Source of the DNA: an uncultured Bacteriovorax sp.
GTDB taxonomy: Bacteria > Bdellovibrionota > Bacteriovoracia > Bacteriovoracales > Bacteriovoracaceae
Reading direction: 5' to 3'
Length of the DNA stretch: 9,750 bases
Assembly (NCBI GenBank): GCA_946482295.1
Contig: CAMLRB010000135.1
Span: forward strand, 1-9,750
A program made the position numbers and the translations under genes. Shown piece after piece: positions 6,175-9,750 of this stretch; the stretch's first letter is position 1, and each line of letters begins with the position of its first letter. Below the pieces are notes generated by a model. It was not told the origin of the DNA. It did no database searches and saw only the letters and a list, made by a program, of their open reading frames with translations.

Positions 6175-7773
6175 ATGAGCGATGTAGTACTTTTGTCAGA
6201 TACAGTTACGAACACAGTCTTGGGCGATTCACGCTACATGGGTCCTTATGCTCTTGCTTCAGAGTTAGAAAAAGCTGGCTTCAGCGTAGTCGTCATTGAT
6301 TATTTCACACGCCATCCTGATTTCTTTAGCTTCTTAGAAAAGTTTATAACTCCCCAGACCCTTTTTATAGGCGTCAGTTCTACTTTCCTAGCTAAAGCAC
6401 CTACTTTTCCAAAATTAGCGAACGAAAGTTATAGAGAAATTCTTGTAGATTCTCTTCTTTCAAAAAATGGAAATAACCGAGAAGAATTTCAAAGTTCCTA
6501 TAATCAAGCTGGCCTATGGTTCGATGATGCCGATGATCTCATCAATTGGACTTTGAAATGTAGATCAGTACTTACAAAAAAGAACCCCAACGGAAAACTT
6601 GTTTTAGGTGGTGCTAAAACGAGTCTTTTATTACATAAGAAAGCAATTATTGAATTCGACTTTATTGCGCTTTCAGCGGCGGATCATGCCATTGTAGATT
6701 TGGCAAAAAAACTTAAAAAGAATGAATCACCAAACTTCAAATTGAACGGTTCATTGAAAGTTTTGAATAATGAAGCTGATTTAAAAGAAAAATTCTGTCC
6801 AACTTCGAATTTTTCACCAAAGCACGCAATTAAATTTAAAGAATCACTGCCAATAGAAATTAGTCGTGGATGTATTTTTAGTTGTAAATTTTGTCACTAT
6901 GATAAAAAAGAAAGTTTTAGAAAAAATTTGAATACTCTTCGTGACGAATTCATTCGCAATTATGAATTGTTTGGAACTCAGGTTTACCATTTCTGCGATG
7001 ATTGTTTTAATGATTCTAAAGTCAAAGTGTTAGAAACATGTGCAATGATGCAAAGTCTCCCCTTTAAGTTAGAGTGGATTAGCTATGCAAGAATTGATTT
7101 ATGTGTCTATCATCCTGAAACACTCGAAGCAATGATCAATTCAGGTGCGAAAGGTCTGTTTTTTGGTATTGAATCTTTCAACGATGATGCGATTAAGAGG
7201 GCCGGAAAAAAAGTTCCAAGTGAAAAAATAAAACAATGTTTGATTGAGTCTTATCAAAAGTATAGTGCCCAATGTTTATTTGAAGGCTCATTTATTATTG
7301 GCTTACCTGGCGAAGATGTTGACAGTATCAATAAAACAATTGAGTGGTTAACTAATAACAAAGCTTTCGATTTTATTAGTGCTGCCCGCCTCTACTTGCA
7401 GCCTTACACTCAAGAATATGATAACGTTTCTATTGATTACTCTGATTATTCCCGAAAACCAGATGAATTCGGAATCACCAAAAAAAATAACGATGCCACA
7501 ACTATTGAATGGGAACATTCAACAATGAATAGCTCTCAAGCTTCTCAATTAACAAAAGAGTTTCTCCATAAATGGGCCCAAAACGGCAAGAATACAATTT
7601 TCAGGAATATTTTTGATTATCCAATTTTGCGAACTCTGGATTTCTCTAAAGAAGAAATTTGGCTTATGGCCAAAGATGAAACTCAGGCCAGTCATTGGGG
7701 TAAACTTGCCTCACAACGGTATACTAATTTTCTGGAACAGTACTGGAAAAAACTAATAGAGGAAAATCTATGA
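6175..7773 (+). CDS. B12-binding-type radical SAM enzyme
   Basis: The protein has 532 residues. The N-terminal part (about 1-180) looks like a Rossmann-type cobalamin-binding domain: a VVLLSD strand, then LGDSRYMGPYALASELEKAG and VVVIDYF at 38-44, and later KLVLGGAKT (141-149). The B12 signature DxHxxG is absent, so any cobalamin would be bound without a protein histidine ligand. The radical SAM core begins with RGCIFSCKFCHY, where Cys233, Cys237 and Cys240 (CxxxCxxC) bind the 4Fe-4S cluster. HFCDDCF (272-278), GLFFGIES (327-334) and FIIGLPGED (373-381) are later barrel strands usual in this superfamily. A C-terminal region of about 120 residues contains WEHSTM. Known relatives methylate unactivated carbons or catalyse ring formation; the reaction here is unknown. 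The gene overlaps the SDR by 4 bp, so the radical step is probably part of the same pathway, acting on the ACP- or CoA-bound chain or its precursor. Confidence 0.85.
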   Translation: MSDVVLLSDTVTNTVLGDSRYMGPYALASELEKAGFSVVVIDYFTRHPDFFSFLEKFITPQTLFIGVSSTFLAKAPTFPKLANESYREILVDSLLSKNGNNREEFQSSYNQAGLWFDDADDLINWTLKCRSVLTKKNPNGKLVLGGAKTSLLLHKKAIIEFDFIALSAADHAIVDLAKKLKKNESPNFKLNGSLKVLNNEADLKEKFCPTSNFSPKHAIKFKESLPIEISRGCIFSCKFCHYDKKESFRKNLNTLRDEFIRNYELFGTQVYHFCDDCFNDSKVKVLETCAMMQSLPFKLEWISYARIDLCVYHPETLEAMINSGAKGLFFGIESFNDDAIKRAGKKVPSEKIKQCLIESYQKYSAQCLFEGSFIIGLPGEDVDSINKTIEWLTNNKAFDFISAARLYLQPYTQEYDNVSIDYSDYSRKPDEFGITKKNNDATTIEWEHSTMNSSQASQLTKEFLHKWAQNGKNTIFRNIFDYPILRTLDFSKEEIWLMAKDETQASHWGKLASQRYTNFLEQYWKKLIEENL

Positions 7774-8465
7774 CTAAACAATTGGTCATTATTACCGGTG
7801 GGACGTCTGGAATTGGTTTTCAATTGAGCAAAGAACTTTCTAAAAATTTTGATTTGGCCCTGATTTATCGCTCTAATCATAAAAAAGCACATGATGCTTT
7901 AAATTTACTAAGAAAAAATACGACGAATACAGTTGAAGTATTTGCAGCAGAAATCATCGATGATGAATCTGCTAAGAATGCCTATGAACAAATAAAAAAA
8001 GTATTTAACCAAGTCCCATACGCCCTGATTAATTGTGCAGGAGATACGAAGATGGACTTGTTTTTACATTCCACATCCAATGACTTTTTAAAAATGTATC
8101 AATCGCATGTGTTTGGAGTAATGTCGCTTACAAGAATTGCTTGTGAGGAGATGTATACGCAAAAAAAAGGGCGAATAATAAATTTCAGCTCTATTGCAAG
8201 CTTTGGTTTAAAACCCGGGATGACAATCTATGGATCTGCAAAAGCTGCAATCGAAGGATTTACTCGTGCGCTATCAAAAGAAGTTCTTCATAGAAATATT
8301 TACATCAATTGCTTGCAGCCAGGTATAGTTGATCTACCAGGTGAAGACTTAAAGCAATATGCTAGTGAGATAAAAATTTCACCAATGAAGCTGGTTAAAG
8401 AAGTTGTTGAACTGTTGTCTGAAGACTGTAAGAAAACTGGAGAAATTATTCTTCTTAGTTCTTGA
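7770..8465 (+). CDS. Short-chain dehydrogenase/reductase, FabG-like ketoreductase
   Basis: The protein has 231 residues, near the usual FabG length of about 245. It should reduce the beta-keto group made by the KS, using NAD(P)H. The cofactor loop TGGTSGIG is at 9-16, and YRSN (33-36), which follows the second beta strand, has an Arg, favouring NADPH. NCAG at 88-91 is the adenine-side motif, Ser141 lies in INFSSIAS, and the catalytic pair Tyr154/Lys158 lies in YGSAK. The helix-4 position that usually carries the Asn of the tetrad reads QSHVFG (111-116), so His113 may replace it. The C-terminal PG motif (INCLQPGIVDLPG, 193-205) is normal for SDRs. The start is well defined: ATGA overlaps the upstream stop, with GAGGAAA a few bases before it. 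The 3' end overlaps the convergent hydratase gene by 11 bp. The family call is firm; assignment as the KR of this pathway rests on context. Confidence 0.9.
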   Translation: MTKQLVIITGGTSGIGFQLSKELSKNFDLALIYRSNHKKAHDALNLLRKNTTNTVEVFAAEIIDDESAKNAYEQIKKVFNQVPYALINCAGDTKMDLFLHSTSNDFLKMYQSHVFGVMSLTRIACEEMYTQKKGRIINFSSIASFGLKPGMTIYGSAKAAIEGFTRALSKEVLHRNIYINCLQPGIVDLPGEDLKQYASEIKISPMKLVKEVVELLSEDCKKTGEIILLSS

Positions 8466-9222
8466 ATTCCGCCTTCCTTTTCTCTACATAAGCTTTAATT
8501 CCCTCTTGAGCATTTGCGGAAGAAAAAATGAGTGAAAAAAGCATTCTTTCTTGTTTCCTCGCTTGGGTAATATTCTTGATTGAAGAGTGGCGTAAACTCT
8601 CTTTGATGAACATTATTGATAAACGGGATTTTTTAGCGAGCAGACGTCCAAACTCAATTGCACAATCCAACGTTTGTGAACCATCAACAATTTTATTCAC
8701 GAGTCCTAACTGTAACAATTCTTCAGCAGACTTTTGGTCTCCCGTAGCAAGCCATTCAAATGCCCTCATCCGTCCTATTAAATCTGGAAGTATTACCGTC
8801 CCCGAAGCGCCAGGAATTAAACCTAGATTAACTTCGGGGCTACCGAAAACAGCATCGCTACTAGCGACAATGTAGTCACACATCAAGGCCAACTCAAACC
8901 CAGAACCAAGTGCTAAGCGATTTACCGCAGCTAAAAGTGGCTTTTGGTAATCATAAATTCTATTCCAATATTTGGTACGTTCATCGTAGTAGACATCAAC
9001 AGACGTCTTGTGCAGCATTTCACTAATGTCAGAACCGCATGAAAATGATTTCTGTCCACCGTAAATAATCGTACAGTCAATTTTATCGTTTACAGCTGCA
9101 GTCTCAAGAGTGGTAGCGATTTCGGCCAGCATAGCTGTCGATAATTCATTTAACTTGTCCGAACAGCTTAATTCTATAATTTGAATTGAATCACGTATTT
9201 CAGTCTTAATTAATTTTGCCAT
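8455..9222 (-). CDS. Enoyl-CoA hydratase/isomerase (crotonase) family protein
   Basis: The protein has 255 residues, the standard crotonase length. Both hydratase glutamates are present: Glu110 in ALGSGFELALMCD (equivalent to rat Glu144) and Glu130 in FGSPEVNLGLIPGASGT (equivalent to Glu164). The oxyanion-hole segment is SFSCGSDISEM (59-69), where AGADI is usual. It should therefore be able to add or remove water across an enoyl thioester rather than being a glutamate-less crotonase homologue. In this locus it could act as the dehydratase for 3-hydroxyacyl chains, since no FabZ-type hot-dog dehydratase is visible; alternatively it belongs to beta-oxidation or modifies a branch. Spelling departs from consensus at VNRLALG, where NGYALG is usual. 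A ribosome site AGAGGG lies a few bases before the ATG. It is transcribed alone, from the 89 bp gap shared with the pseudouridine synthase gene. Confidence 0.92.
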   Translation of the reverse strand: MAKLIKTEIRDSIQIIELSCSDKLNELSTAMLAEIATTLETAAVNDKIDCTIIYGGQKSFSCGSDISEMLHKTSVDVYYDERTKYWNRIYDYQKPLLAAVNRLALGSGFELALMCDYIVASSDAVFGSPEVNLGLIPGASGTVILPDLIGRMRAFEWLATGDQKSAEELLQLGLVNKIVDGSQTLDCAIEFGRLLAKKSRLSIMFIKESLRHSSIKNITQARKQERMLFSLIFSSANAQEGIKAYVEKRKAEFKN

Positions 9223-9311
9223 TGAGCCCTCTAATCTAATTAAATAACACTAATTTTTAACAGTCAAAATAACCTCATTGATCTTTCTATAAGCTAGGTA
9301 TAAAAAGAATA
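9223..9311. promoter_or_regulatory. Divergent intergenic region between the hydratase and the RluA-family gene
   Basis: This 89 bp AT-rich gap must hold the promoters for both neighbours. On the plus strand, TATAAA at 9299-9304 preceded by TTGATC at 9278-9283 (15 bp spacer) is a possible but imperfect promoter. It would start transcription almost at the ATG. On the minus strand I see only the AGAGGG ribosome site of the hydratase gene. No hairpin or palindrome stands out. Confidence 0.3.
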
Positions 9312-9750
9312 ATGACCATTCTGAAGAAAAGCTACAAAGATGACGTGTACGAAGTCCATCAAATGGTTGATGAAGAACATCATGGCATGCGCCTCGACCA
9401 ATACCTCGCTCTTTATCTAGAATCATTCTCACGTGAAGTTATTAAGCGAAAAATCAAAGATAAAGAAATTCTGATAATCGGCCGTCCCGGAACACACAAA
9501 CCTTCAAGTATTGTTCACCATCGTGATGAAGTCATTATCAAATTTTACAAAAGTGAACATGAGGATGAATATTGGCGAGGTGAAAAACTAAAACTTCAAC
9601 TCGAGCCAGAAGTCGTTTATGAGGATAATGATCTTCTCGTCATTTCAAAACCTGCTTTCATGTCTACACATCCCGCTGGAAGACATCTATTCAACTGTGC
9701 CACTGTTTTTTTTGAAAAAAAATACAACAAAACCATTCACTCTCTCCATC
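9312..9750 (+). CDS. RluA-family rRNA/tRNA pseudouridine synthase, 3' truncated by the window
   Basis: The first 146 codons are present and the frame runs off the window. Residues from about 27 onward (MRLDQYLALYLESFSREVIKR) form an S4 RNA-binding domain, a common N-terminal module of RluC/RluD-type enzymes. About 95 residues in, VVYEDNDLLVISKPAFMSTHP is the conserved first block of the RluA catalytic domain. The final visible residues, IHSLH, lead into the position where the catalytic HRLDxxTSG motif is expected, so the active-site Asp lies just beyond the edge. The enzyme would convert uridine to pseudouridine in structured RNA; the target site cannot be told. It reads as an ordinary housekeeping gene and marks the likely right border of the biosynthetic locus. 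The start ATG at 9312 is preceded only by the purine stretch AAAAAGAATA. Confidence 0.88.
   Translation, partial: MTILKKSYKDDVYEVHQMVDEEHHGMRLDQYLALYLESFSREVIKRKIKDKEILIIGRPGTHKPSSIVHHRDEVIIKFYKSEHEDEYWRGEKLKLQLEPEVVYEDNDLLVISKPAFMSTHPAGRHLFNCATVFFEKKYNKTIHSLH

Noticed and set aside
2693..7773. Ladderane-type lipid cluster, suggested by KS, ACP and B12 radical SAM together
   Set aside because: No phytoene-desaturase-like or other typical companion genes are visible; a shared radical SAM and KS alone is insufficient.
4144..9222. HMG-CoA-synthase-type beta-branching cassette (ACP, decarboxylating KS, HCS, ECH1, ECH2)
   Set aside because: ACP, a KS-like protein and an ECH are present, but there is no HMG-CoA synthase homologue and only one ECH; the KR and ligase fit a chain-building system better.
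9250..9432. Minus-strand open frame of 60 codons spanning the intergenic gap and the RluA start
   Set aside because: It is antisense to a clear S4/RluA reading frame and has no recognisable motif.

Overview
The window is AT-rich, gene-dense bacterial DNA with no mobile element, RNA gene or CRISPR array. Codon use and short intergenic gaps look uniform throughout. The right edge enters a housekeeping RluA-type pseudouridine synthase gene; everything to its left reads as one accessory biosynthetic locus. The AT-rich Gram-negative style would fit something like a Bacteriovorax/Bdellovibrio relative, but that placement is only an impression, because no taxonomic marker is complete here.

Layout. 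(1) 1-1605, plus strand: the 3' end of a gene resembling a half-ketosynthase, then a large polytopic membrane protein with weak MBOAT-like features. (2) 6114-1576, minus strand: a six-gene run in transcription order: AMP-dependent acyl/aryl ligase-like protein, short ketosynthase-like protein with Gln at the catalytic Cys position, acyl carrier protein, full-length active-site-intact ketosynthase, small membrane-anchored or secreted protein (start disturbed by an apparent frameshift in a T6 tract), and an HTTM-like membrane protein. (3) 6175-8465, plus strand, divergent from (2) across 60 bp: a cobalamin-type radical SAM enzyme and an SDR ketoreductase. (4) 9222-8455, minus strand: an enoyl-CoA hydratase-family protein, tail-to-tail with the reductase. 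(5) 9312 to the window end: the truncated RluA-family gene.

Taken together, a KS plus a Gln-containing partner, ACP, ligase, KR and a dehydratase candidate form a compact type II fatty-acid/polyketide-like assembly line. The closest established logic is the aryl polyene (APE) type: KS + short chain-length-factor-like KS + ACP + ligase + KR + DH. No enoyl reductase is visible, which would favour an unsaturated or polyene acyl chain. What is not standard for that class is the B12-type radical SAM enzyme sharing an operon with the KR, the crotonase-fold protein in place of a hot-dog dehydratase, and the MBOAT-like and HTTM-like membrane proteins. I infer a modified, possibly C-methylated or cyclised, polyene-like acyl group that is delivered to an envelope acceptor. 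The product cannot be read from the sequence, and the cluster may continue beyond the left edge.
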